7,121 bases of DNA from Actinomycetes bacterium (GTDB taxonomy: Bacteria; Actinomycetota; Humimicrobiia; JAHJRV01). The position numbers and the translations under genes are program-made. The stretch spans positions 1 to 7,121 of the forward strand of contig JAUWOM010000056.1 in assembly GCA_030612085.1 (NCBI GenBank), in the 5' to 3' direction. The notes beneath the pieces were generated by a model, which saw only the letters and a list, made by a program, of their open reading frames with translations, made no database searches and was not told where the DNA came from. Positions 1 to 5,248 of the stretch are shown here, in pieces (the first letter of the stretch is position 1; every line of letters begins with the position of its first letter).

Positions 1-992
1 GGTGCTGCACCACTTATACAATATTTAATAGAAGATAAATCATATTTTTCAACACCTGGATAATGATTTAAAGCAGCATACATTGTTGGAACACCCGGGA
101 ATATTGTTGTTTTATATTTTTTTACCAATTTAAGTACTGACTCAGTATCAAACTTGGGCACAAGAACCATGTTAAATCCACTTTGAACAGAATAAAGCAT
201 AACTACTGTCATACCAAAAACATGAAAGAAGGGTAGTGCGCTAAGCATAGTTTCCTTTCCTTCAATTGCTTCTACAAACCAGGATTCACATTGCAAAGTA
301 TTAGATATCAAGTTTTTATGAGTGAGGACACATCCTTTTGATATTCCAGTAGTTCCTCCTGTATATTGTAATAAAGCAACTTCTTCTGGAAATGTTTCAA
401 CTTCTGGTGGTGAGGGGGGATATTTGCTTATTAAATCTTTAAAGAAGTAGATTCCAGTCTTTTTTTCAATTTTTACTACATGACCTTCTCTTCTTTGTTT
501 AATTGGATATAGCAGGTTTAGTGGGAATGGTAAATAATCTTTAATTGATGTAACTATTATGTTTTTAAGATTTGTTTTATCTCTAACCTTTTTAATCTTT
601 GGATAAAGAAGGTCAAGACACAATATAGTTTCACTACCTGAATCATTTAACTGATGTATTAACTCTCTCTCAACATATAGAGGATTAGTGTTCACAACAG
701 TAGCGCCAATCTTAAGTGCTGCAAAGAAAGCAATCACAAACTGGGGGCAGTTGGGTAAAAAAATTGAAAATTTGTCTCCCTTTTTTATACCTAAATCAGA
801 TAATGCAGTGGCAAATCTGTCAACACTTTCAGAAAATTTCTTATATGTTAGCTTCTTTCCAAAAAATGTTACTGCAATATTTTCGGGATACTTTTTAACT
901 GTATCTTCTAAAAATTTTGGAATTGTTATATTGGGATAATCAATACTATGTGGAACACCTTCTTGATAGAATTTCTGCCATATTTTTTTCAT
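1..992 (-). CDS. fadD: Long-chain acyl-CoA synthetase (AMP-forming), N-terminal 330 residues, cut by window edge
   Basis: This enzyme activates a free fatty acid with ATP and CoA to acyl-CoA, AMP and pyrophosphate, feeding beta-oxidation. It begins at the ATG at 992-990, preceded on the minus strand by AGGAG (1002-998) with 5-nt spacing, and reads without a stop for 330 codons to the window edge. The N-terminus (KKIWQKFYQEGVPHSIDYP) is typical of bacterial FadD/LcfA proteins. The ATP-binding P-loop YTGGTTGISKG lies at residues 210-220. The second adenylation-domain motif ALPFFHVFG is at 252-260, and the sequence stops inside the CISGAA motif at 325-330. About 200-230 residues are missing, including the YGxTE motif, the hinge and the catalytic C-terminal lysine, so activity cannot be judged. 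It is divergent from the PadR gene. Chain-length preference cannot be read; family assignment is very secure. Confidence 0.93.
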   Translation of the reverse strand, partial: MKKIWQKFYQEGVPHSIDYPNITIPKFLEDTVKKYPENIAVTFFGKKLTYKKFSESVDRFATALSDLGIKKGDKFSIFLPNCPQFVIAFFAALKIGATVVNTNPLYVERELIHQLNDSGSETILCLDLLYPKIKKVRDKTNLKNIIVTSIKDYLPFPLNLLYPIKQRREGHVVKIEKKTGIYFFKDLISKYPPSPPEVETFPEEVALLQYTGGTTGISKGCVLTHKNLISNTLQCESWFVEAIEGKETMLSALPFFHVFGMTVVMLYSVQSGFNMVLVPKFDTESVLKLVKKYKTTIFPGVPTMYAALNHYPGVEKYDLSSIKYCISGAA

Positions 993-1200
993 GAAATCTC
1001 CTTTTAAAAATTTTTTTGAATTCAATTTAAATTAGTAAAAGAATTTAATATAACCCTCATTATAATCTTGAATTATTTTATTAAATTTAATACAAAAAAT
1101 CTATTAAAAATAAAATTTAAAATGCTGTCTATTATTTTACATAAAAATGTTGATATTATGCAAGGAAATTAATAATTTAAAAAAAGAAGAAATATTCAGG

Positions 1201-1226
1201 TAGAATTGGTAGCTCATTAAATTCTA
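1201..1226. repeat. Inverted repeat TAGAATT-N12-AATTCTA, possible operator
   Basis: The 7-bp arms at 1201-1207 and 1220-1226 are perfect complements with a 12-nt centre containing GGTAGCTC. It sits about 30 bp upstream of the -35 box of the rightward promoter, in a stretch less AT-rich than its surroundings (a GGGGG run follows at 1229-1233). It could be an upstream binding site for a dimeric regulator. No T-run follows on either strand, which argues against a terminator. The function is inferred from position only. Confidence 0.3.
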
Positions 1227-1254
1227 TAGGGGGTTTGGGACTGACTAAAATTAA

Positions 1255-1283
1255 TTGACAAACTTTATTATTTTTAATAAAAT
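1255..1283 (+). promoter_or_regulatory. Sigma70-type promoter for the PadR gene (and perhaps the downstream genes)
   Basis: A perfect TTGACA at 1255-1260 is followed by 17 nt and TAAAAT at 1278-1283 (5 of 6 to TATAAT). Both boxes and the spacing are near ideal. Transcription would begin around 1290, giving a leader of roughly 100 nt before the PadR start at 1393. It is the best promoter in the window, and no equally good one was found before the thiolase gene, so it may drive PadR and the beta-oxidation genes together. Confidence 0.65.
1264..1281. promoter_or_regulatory. Inverted repeat overlapping the promoter, candidate operator
   Basis: TTTATTA (1264-1270) and TAATAAA (1275-1281) are perfect 7-bp complementary arms around TTTT. 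The repeat fills most of the spacer between the -35 and -10 boxes and runs into the -10. A repressor bound here would block RNA polymerase, so self-regulation by the downstream PadR protein is plausible. The repeat is pure A/T, which raises the chance of coincidence. Confidence 0.3.
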
Positions 1284-1338
1284 TCTTATGTATCTATTTT
1301 AAAAATTTACAAAAAGTTATCCTGATAAATAATTTTTA

Positions 1339-1352
1339 TTAAGTTTACTTAA
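1339..1352. promoter_or_regulatory. 14-bp palindrome in the PadR leader, candidate operator
   Basis: TTAAGT (1339-1344) and ACTTAA (1347-1352) are perfect 6-bp arms around TT. The site lies downstream of the predicted transcription start and about 40 nt before the PadR start codon, a place where a repressor can act as a roadblock. A related half-site-like string, ACTAACTAA, follows at 1360-1368. Assignment to PadR is inference from proximity; it is not the ATGT/ACAT form I associate with some PadR proteins. Confidence 0.3.
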
Positions 1353-1392
1353 CAAAAAGACTAACTAAATTTTTAAAGGTTTAAATAACTCT

Positions 1393-1794
1393 ATGCCAAG
1401 AAAAAAGAACGAAAAATCTTTTAAAGAGTTTGAATGTACTGTTAAAGACATCTTCTTAGGAGAAGTCAAATCTAAGAACATATTCCCCCTTCTTATACTT
1501 CATTTAATTGCTAATGAACCTCGGTATGGTAATAAAATGATATCAAAGATTACAGAGATGAGCGGAAATATTATGACAGTAAATCCCAACACAATCTACC
1601 CACTTCTAAAAAGAATGGAGGAACTTGGTTATATAAAAGGTAAATGGGATAAACCTAAAAAACCATATAAGAGGTATTACTCGATAACAAAACAAGGTTT
1701 TAAACAATATAAAGAGATCAAAGAAGCTCAAAAACCCTGGATGGAAAAACTTGAAAAAGCAGTTAGGATATTTAGAAAAGAAATCTATGGTTAA
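1393..1794 (+). CDS. PadR-family winged-helix transcriptional regulator
   Basis: This 133-residue DNA-binding protein of the PadR family probably acts as a dimeric repressor. After a lysine-rich N-terminal extension (1-29), the winged-helix domain starts with FPLLILHLIANEPRYGNKMI (31-50), the usual PadR opening with its YG pair. The recognition helix is within NPNTIYPLLKRMEELGYI (64-81). The beta-wing is KGKWD...PYKRYYSIT (82-99), followed by a C-terminal dimerisation helix (about 101-131). The length fits single-domain PadR proteins. The SD is weak (AAAGGT, 1375-1380, 12 nt from the ATG), and no better in-frame start exists upstream, so expression may be low. It lies between a divergent acyl-CoA synthetase and the beta-oxidation genes and is the natural candidate regulator of both. 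Its ligand is unknown; an acyl-CoA would be a guess. Confidence 0.9.
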   Translation: MPRKKNEKSFKEFECTVKDIFLGEVKSKNIFPLLILHLIANEPRYGNKMISKITEMSGNIMTVNPNTIYPLLKRMEELGYIKGKWDKPKKPYKRYYSITKQGFKQYKEIKEAQKPWMEKLEKAVRIFRKEIYG

Positions 1795-1873
1795 AGCCAT
1801 ATTGTTCTTTAAAAGATAATAAAATTTTTATCAGAAAGGAGCTAATACAAAAAGCCATTAAAAAAACCATGAA

Positions 1874-1896
1874 GCAGGATAAGGCTTTAGCCTTGC
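1874..1896. repeat. Short GC-richer hairpin between the PadR gene and thiolase
   Basis: AAGGC (1881-1885) and GCCTT (1890-1894) form a perfect stem with a TTTA loop. Two further G-C pairs (GC 1874-1875 with GC 1895-1896) are possible across a 5-nt bulge. It stands out from the A/T-rich surroundings. No U-run follows (GCATAAAAAA comes next), so it is a poor intrinsic terminator. It could be an operator or an mRNA structure 80 nt upstream of the thiolase start. Confidence 0.35.
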
Positions 1897-1963
1897 ATAA
1901 AAAATTAACTATAAAATTTATCAAAGATAAATAGTAAATAATTAATAAAGATATTTAATTAAA

Positions 1964-1978
1964 AAGGAGTTTGGTTTG
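1964..1978 (+). promoter_or_regulatory. SD and TTG start of the thiolase gene
   Basis: AAGGAG (1964-1969) lies 6 nt before TTG (1976-1978). Reading from this TTG gives the standard thiolase N-terminus (RNVVITSAVRTAIG), and there is no ATG or GTG that would give an equally complete protein. The first gene of the enzyme set therefore uses a weak start codon with a strong SD. Confidence 0.85.
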
Positions 1979-3154
1979 AGAAATGTTGTAATTACAAGTG
2001 CAGTAAGAACTGCAATTGGATATTTTGGAGGAACATTAAAGGATGTTTTACCTGCTGATTTAGCAAAGGTTGTTATAAAAGAGGCAATGGATAGATCCAG
2101 TGTTAAGGGTGAGAAAATAGATGATGTTATCTTGGGTTGTATATTACAAAGAAGTGATGAGCCTAATGTTGGAAGAGTAGCTGCACTGAAAGCAGGAGTT
2201 CCAGTTGAAATTCCAGGGTATACAATAAATAGATTATGTGCTTCTGGTTTACAAACCGTGGTTAATGCAGCACAAGCAATTAAACTTAATGATGCAGATA
2301 TAATAGTTGCAGGTGGAGTTGAGAATATGAGTGCTGCTCCATATGTTCTAAGAGGAGCAAGGTGGGGTTATAGATTAAGACATGGTGAGATTATTGATAC
2401 CCTATGGGAGGGGTTAACTGACCCTATAAGAAATATTATTATGGGTGCAACAGCTGAAAATTTAGCAGAAAAATATAGTATAACAAGAGAAGAACAGGAT
2501 GAATATGCTGCAAGAAGTCAGATGAGAGCAACAAGAGCAATAGCAGAAGGTCGATTTAAGAAGGAGATAGTTCCGGTAATGGTTCCTCAAAAAAGAGGTG
2601 AACCTATTAAGTTTGAAATAGATGAGTTTCCAAGGGCAGGTATATCAAAAGAAAAACTTGCTCTTTATCCTACTGTTTTCAAAAAAGGGGGAACTGTTAC
2701 CCCGGGTAACTCCTGTGGGTTGAATGATGGTGCAGCGGCTTTAATAGTAATGGGTGATGACATTGCTAAAAAAAGAGGATTAAAACCTATAGCTAAGATT
2801 TTGTCTTATGCGGTAGCAGCAGTTGATCCAGCAATTATGGGAATAGGTCCAGTATATGCTATTCCTAAAGCTCTAAAGAAAGCTAACTTGAAATTGGAAG
2901 ACATGGATTTGATTGAATTAAACGAAGCTTTTGCTGCTCAAGTTTTAGCAGTAGATAGAGAGCTTCACTTTGATCATGATAAATTAAATATAAATGGTGG
3001 TGCAATAGCTTTAGGTCATCCAGTAGGATGTAGTGGAGCAAGGGTATTGGTAACACTACTTTATGCAATGAAGGACAAAGATGCAAAATATGGATTAGCA
3101 TCCCTATGTGTAGGTGGTGGTCAGGGAATAGCAATGGTAGTAGAGAGAATGTGA
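1976..3154 (+). CDS. thlA: Thiolase (acetyl-CoA C-acetyltransferase / 3-ketoacyl-CoA thiolase)
   Basis: This enzyme cleaves a 3-oxoacyl-CoA with CoA to acetyl-CoA and a shortened acyl-CoA, or condenses two acetyl-CoA in reverse. At 392 residues it is full length for the family. The nucleophilic cysteine is C88 in INRLCASGLQ; N316-E317 lie in LNEAF; H348 is in GGAIALGHPVGCSGAR; the acid/base cysteine is C378 in LCVGGGQG. All catalytic residues are present. Two positions differ from the Zoogloea enzyme as I remember it: the HMG histidine is isoleucine (I155 in IIMGATAEN), and the substrate-pocket serine of GNASG is cysteine (C247 in GNSCGLNDG). It starts at TTG, 181 bp after the PadR stop and 125 bp before hbd. 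Specificity for acetoacetyl-CoA versus longer chains cannot be decided from sequence alone. Confidence 0.93.
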   Translation: MRNVVITSAVRTAIGYFGGTLKDVLPADLAKVVIKEAMDRSSVKGEKIDDVILGCILQRSDEPNVGRVAALKAGVPVEIPGYTINRLCASGLQTVVNAAQAIKLNDADIIVAGGVENMSAAPYVLRGARWGYRLRHGEIIDTLWEGLTDPIRNIIMGATAENLAEKYSITREEQDEYAARSQMRATRAIAEGRFKKEIVPVMVPQKRGEPIKFEIDEFPRAGISKEKLALYPTVFKKGGTVTPGNSCGLNDGAAALIVMGDDIAKKRGLKPIAKILSYAVAAVDPAIMGIGPVYAIPKALKKANLKLEDMDLIELNEAFAAQVLAVDRELHFDHDKLNINGGAIALGHPVGCSGARVLVTLLYAMKDKDAKYGLASLCVGGGQGIAMVVERM

Positions 3155-3279
3155 ACTACCTTTTTAAATTTTTAAAACAATATTATTTAAAATAAAATAA
3201 CTTTTAGAATAAAGGAATTTAAAATAAAAAAAATTCACAATCTTTAATTTAAATTCTTATAAAAAAGGAGGATTTTAAA

Positions 3280-4137
3280 ATGTATATTTATAAAATAGGT
3301 ATTTGTGGAGCAGGAACTATGGGAGCTGAAATAGCTGAGGTAGCTGCTTATACAGGTCTTCCTGTAATTCTCAGGGATATTAAACAGGAGTTTGTAGACT
3401 CAGGTATTAAGAAAGCTAACGATATTCTGCAAAAAAGAGTTGATAAAGGTAAAATGTCTCAGGAAATGAAAGACCAGATTATGGAAAGGATAAGTGGTAC
3501 TTTAAAGTTAGAAGACTTAAAGGATGTCGATGTAATAATTGAAGCTATTCCAGAGGATGTTGATTTAAAAATTAAATTATTCAAAGAACTTAATAAAATA
3601 TGTGAGCCCCATACAATTTTTGCTTCAAATACATCTGCTTTGTCCATCTCAAAAATGGGAAGTGGGTCTGGTAGACCTGAGAAAGTTATAGGAATGCACT
3701 TTTTCTTTCCAGCACATATTATGAAGTTAGTTGAAGTTATACCAGGTATTGAAACATCTCAAGATACGATAGATACAATAGTTGAGCTCTCAGAAAGATT
3801 CAGGAAATTACCAGTTAAGGTAAAGGAGATACCTGGATTTTTGGTCAACAGAATACTTCTTCCAATGTTAATAGAGGCTTGTAAATGTCTTGATGAAGGA
3901 GTAGCATCTGCAAAAGATATAGATTTAGCTATGCAGGCAGGAGCAGGAATGCCAATGGGTCCTTTCACTCTTGCAGATAATTTAGGGCTTGATGTTGTTT
4001 TGAATGTAGCTGATTATATGGCAAATCAATATGGAAATCCTAACTTTAACCCCCCATATCTTCTAAGAAAAATGGTAGCAGCGGGACATCTTGGAGTAAA
4101 AACAGGGAAGGGATTTTACGACTATAGCAAAATGTAA
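3280..4137 (+). CDS. hbd: 3-Hydroxybutyryl-CoA dehydrogenase (NAD-type 3-hydroxyacyl-CoA dehydrogenase)
   Basis: This enzyme oxidises (S)-3-hydroxyacyl-CoA to 3-oxoacyl-CoA with NAD, or runs in reverse in butyrate formation. At 285 residues it matches stand-alone clostridial Hbd proteins, not fused FadB. The N-terminal Rossmann fold has GAGTMG at 10-15 and D33 at the end of the second strand, which favours NAD over NADP. Active-site residues are S119 (SNTSALSIS), H140 (GMHFFFPAH), E152 (KLVEVIPG) and N190 (GFLVNRI). The C-terminal domain carries GPFTLADNLGLDV (227-239) and ends in the usual GVKTGKGFYDY (272-282). In the motif after H140 the common HFFNP is HFFFP, so F143 replaces a conserved asparagine. 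The start is fixed by a strong AAGGAGG (3265-3271), 8 nt from the ATG. Confidence 0.94.
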   Translation: MYIYKIGICGAGTMGAEIAEVAAYTGLPVILRDIKQEFVDSGIKKANDILQKRVDKGKMSQEMKDQIMERISGTLKLEDLKDVDVIIEAIPEDVDLKIKLFKELNKICEPHTIFASNTSALSISKMGSGSGRPEKVIGMHFFFPAHIMKLVEVIPGIETSQDTIDTIVELSERFRKLPVKVKEIPGFLVNRILLPMLIEACKCLDEGVASAKDIDLAMQAGAGMPMGPFTLADNLGLDVVLNVADYMANQYGNPNFNPPYLLRKMVAAGHLGVKTGKGFYDYSKM

Positions 4138-4166
4138 AAAAATTAAGTATCATTAGGAATATTTTA

Positions 4167-4220
4167 AGATTTGGGCATAGTTTCTCGACTAAAATGTCTT
4201 CGAAACCACGCCACAAATCT
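4167..4220. ncRNA. Long interrupted hairpin between hbd and crt, function unknown
   Basis: Four complementary segments nest symmetrically. AGATTTG (4167-4173) pairs with CAAATCT (4214-4220), and GGC (4174-4176) with GCC (4210-4212), with A4213 bulged. After an ATA/CAC internal loop, GTTTC (4180-4184) pairs with GAAAC (4202-4206). After a TC/TTC loop, GAC (4187-4189) pairs with GTC (4196-4198), closed by TAAAAT. In all 18 pairs form in 54 nt, in a region richer in G/C than its flanks. No T-run follows on the plus strand (CTTATAAAAA), so it is not a normal terminator. It may be a cis-acting mRNA structure, a processing site, a small RNA or a degenerate palindromic repeat. I do not recognise it as a known riboswitch class. 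The ncRNA type here is a placeholder. Confidence 0.5.
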
Positions 4221-4285
4221 CTTATAAAAATTAAGATTATTTTAAAATTAAAGAAATAAATTAATTTAAATATGGAGGTAAAATT

Positions 4286-5065
4286 ATGGAAAGAGAATTT
4301 GTTAATTACACTATTGAAGATAAAGTAGCAACTTTGGTAATTGATCGTCCTCCAGTGAATGCTTTAGACACCAAAACTATGGAGGAATTAAGCGAAGTAT
4401 TGGATGAGTTAGAAAAAGATCCAAATGTAGGAGCGATTGTAATAACAGGTGGTGGGAAATATGCTTTCATTGCTGGTGCAGATGTAAAGGAGATGCCAAA
4501 ACTCACTCCAGAGTTAGCAGAAGAGATGTCAGCGAAAGGACAAGCAATTTTAACAAAAATGGAAAAAATGGGAAAACCTGTTATAGCTGCTATAAACGGT
4601 CTTGCTCTTGGAGGAGGACTGGAACTGGCTATGGCTACTGATATAAGGATAATATCTGATAGAGCTCGGGTAGGTCAACCTGAAATAAATTTGGGTCTTT
4701 TCCCTGGTTGGGGTGGTACACAGAGACTTTCAAGGATTATTGGTTTGGCAAAAGCAAAAGAGATGATTTTTACTGGAGATATGATAAGTGCTCAGGAAGC
4801 TATGAGGATAGGTCTTGTTAACAAAGTGGTTCCGGATGGTGAGGAACTAAAGGTTGCTAAAGATATAGCAAAAAAGATTATAAGCAAGGCACCAATTGCA
4901 GTTGCAAAATCTAAAAAAGCTATGCAAGAAGGTATACAGGCATCATTAGAAGAGGGATTGAATATAGAGGCTGAGTTATTTGGAGAAATCTGTGGAACCG
5001 AGGATATGAAAGAAGGGGTAGCTGCATTTATTGAAAAGAGACAACCAAAATTTAAGGGAAAATAA
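4286..5065 (+). CDS. crt: Enoyl-CoA hydratase / 3-hydroxybutyryl-CoA dehydratase (crotonase)
   Basis: This enzyme adds water to trans-2-enoyl-CoA (crotonyl-CoA) to give (S)-3-hydroxyacyl-CoA, or the reverse. At 259 residues it is standard length for a single-domain crotonase. The oxyanion-hole segments are FIAGADVKEM (61-70) and ALGGGLELA (107-115). The two catalytic glutamates of true hydratases are both present: E113 (GGGLELAMATD) and E133 (GQPEINLGLFPGWGGTQRL). This argues against the isomerase or hydrolase branches of the superfamily, which usually lack one. The C-terminal helices end in EGVAAFIEKRQPKFKGK. GGAGG (4274-4278) precedes the ATG by 7 nt. It follows hbd by 148 bp, an interval that contains the long hairpin, and precedes the acyl-CoA dehydrogenase by 180 bp. 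Nothing in the protein is unusual. Confidence 0.95.
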   Translation: MEREFVNYTIEDKVATLVIDRPPVNALDTKTMEELSEVLDELEKDPNVGAIVITGGGKYAFIAGADVKEMPKLTPELAEEMSAKGQAILTKMEKMGKPVIAAINGLALGGGLELAMATDIRIISDRARVGQPEINLGLFPGWGGTQRLSRIIGLAKAKEMIFTGDMISAQEAMRIGLVNKVVPDGEELKVAKDIAKKIISKAPIAVAKSKKAMQEGIQASLEEGLNIEAELFGEICGTEDMKEGVAAFIEKRQPKFKGK

Positions 5066-5099
5066 TTAGCAATTTCTGTAATAGTACCAAGTAGATTTA

Positions 5100-5129
5100 T
5101 TTGTGTAAAATAAACAAAAGTTACACAAA
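5100..5129. promoter_or_regulatory. Inverted repeat TTTGTGTAA-N12-TTACACAAA, candidate operator or weak terminator
   Basis: The 9-bp arms at 5100-5108 and 5121-5129 are perfect complements with a 12-nt centre, beginning 35 nt after the crt stop. A T-run (5141-5147) starts about 11 nt after the right arm, too far for a standard terminator, and the stem has only two G-C pairs. A protein-binding site upstream of the acyl-CoA dehydrogenase gene is the better reading. No strong promoter was found next to it. Confidence 0.4.
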
Positions 5130-5234
5130 ACAAATATTATTTTTTTAAAAAGAGTTTTAAAAAATTTATTATTAAAGAACGTCAAAAATTAAACAGTATT
5201 AATAATTTATAAAAATCTGACAACTTCATTAGAG

Positions 5235-5248
5235 AGGAGATGCAGATG
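5235..5248 (+). promoter_or_regulatory. SD that selects the second of two close ATGs for bcd
   Basis: AGGAG occupies 5235-5239. The ATG at 5240 directly abuts it and could not be used efficiently, whereas the in-frame ATG at 5246 lies 6 nt downstream, the normal distance. The protein therefore most likely starts MDYSIPKEL rather than MQMDYSIPKEL. Confidence 0.8.

Larger units (their letters stand above)
993..1392. other. Divergent intergenic control region between fadD and the PadR gene
   Basis: This 400-bp, very AT-rich stretch has no convincing reading frame. It must hold the promoters of both the leftward fadD and the rightward regulator gene. Rightward, a near-consensus sigma70 promoter is seen at 1255-1283. 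Leftward, the best -10 is a perfect TATAAT on the minus strand at 1064-1059, but no acceptable -35 lies 16-18 nt upstream of it, so the fadD promoter is unresolved. Perfect inverted repeats occur at 1016-1025 (TTGAATTCAA), 1201-1226, 1264-1281 and 1339-1352; the last three are listed separately. A loose ACAT-4-ATGT pair (1139-1150) is also present. At this AT content some short palindromes are expected by chance. Confidence 0.7.

Noticed and set aside
688..939. Plus-strand open frame of 83 residues opposite fadD
   Set aside because: It lies entirely antisense to the well-supported acyl-CoA synthetase, has no SD and no recognisable protein family.
1208..1219. GGTAGCTCA string as part of a tRNA
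   Set aside because: It resembles a D-arm, but no acceptor stem, anticodon arm or T-arm can be built around it.
1869..1934. 21-codon ORF (MKQDKALAL...) as a real gene
   Set aside because: The nearest SD is about 27 nt upstream of its ATG, the peptide matches nothing I know, and the length is within chance. It is kept only as a low-interest finding.
3234..3263. TTCACA-18-TATAAA promoter-like pair before hbd
   Set aside because: The boxes match moderately, but transcription would start near 3270, inside the SD of hbd (3265-3271), leaving no usable ribosome site. Such pairs are common in A/T-rich DNA.
4187..4195. GACTAAAAT shared with 1243-1251 as a common regulatory motif
   Set aside because: The match is a single 9-mer in A/T-rich spacers, in different positional contexts (hairpin loop versus promoter upstream), so chance is the simpler explanation.
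4792..5133. Minus-strand open frame of 113 residues opposite crt
   Set aside because: It is a shadow of the crotonase gene in a complementary frame, with no SD and no family-like motifs.
5100..5147. Inverted repeat plus T-run after crt as an intrinsic terminator
   Set aside because: The stem is mostly A-T with a 12-nt loop and the T-run begins about 11 nt after the stem, so it does not fit the usual form.
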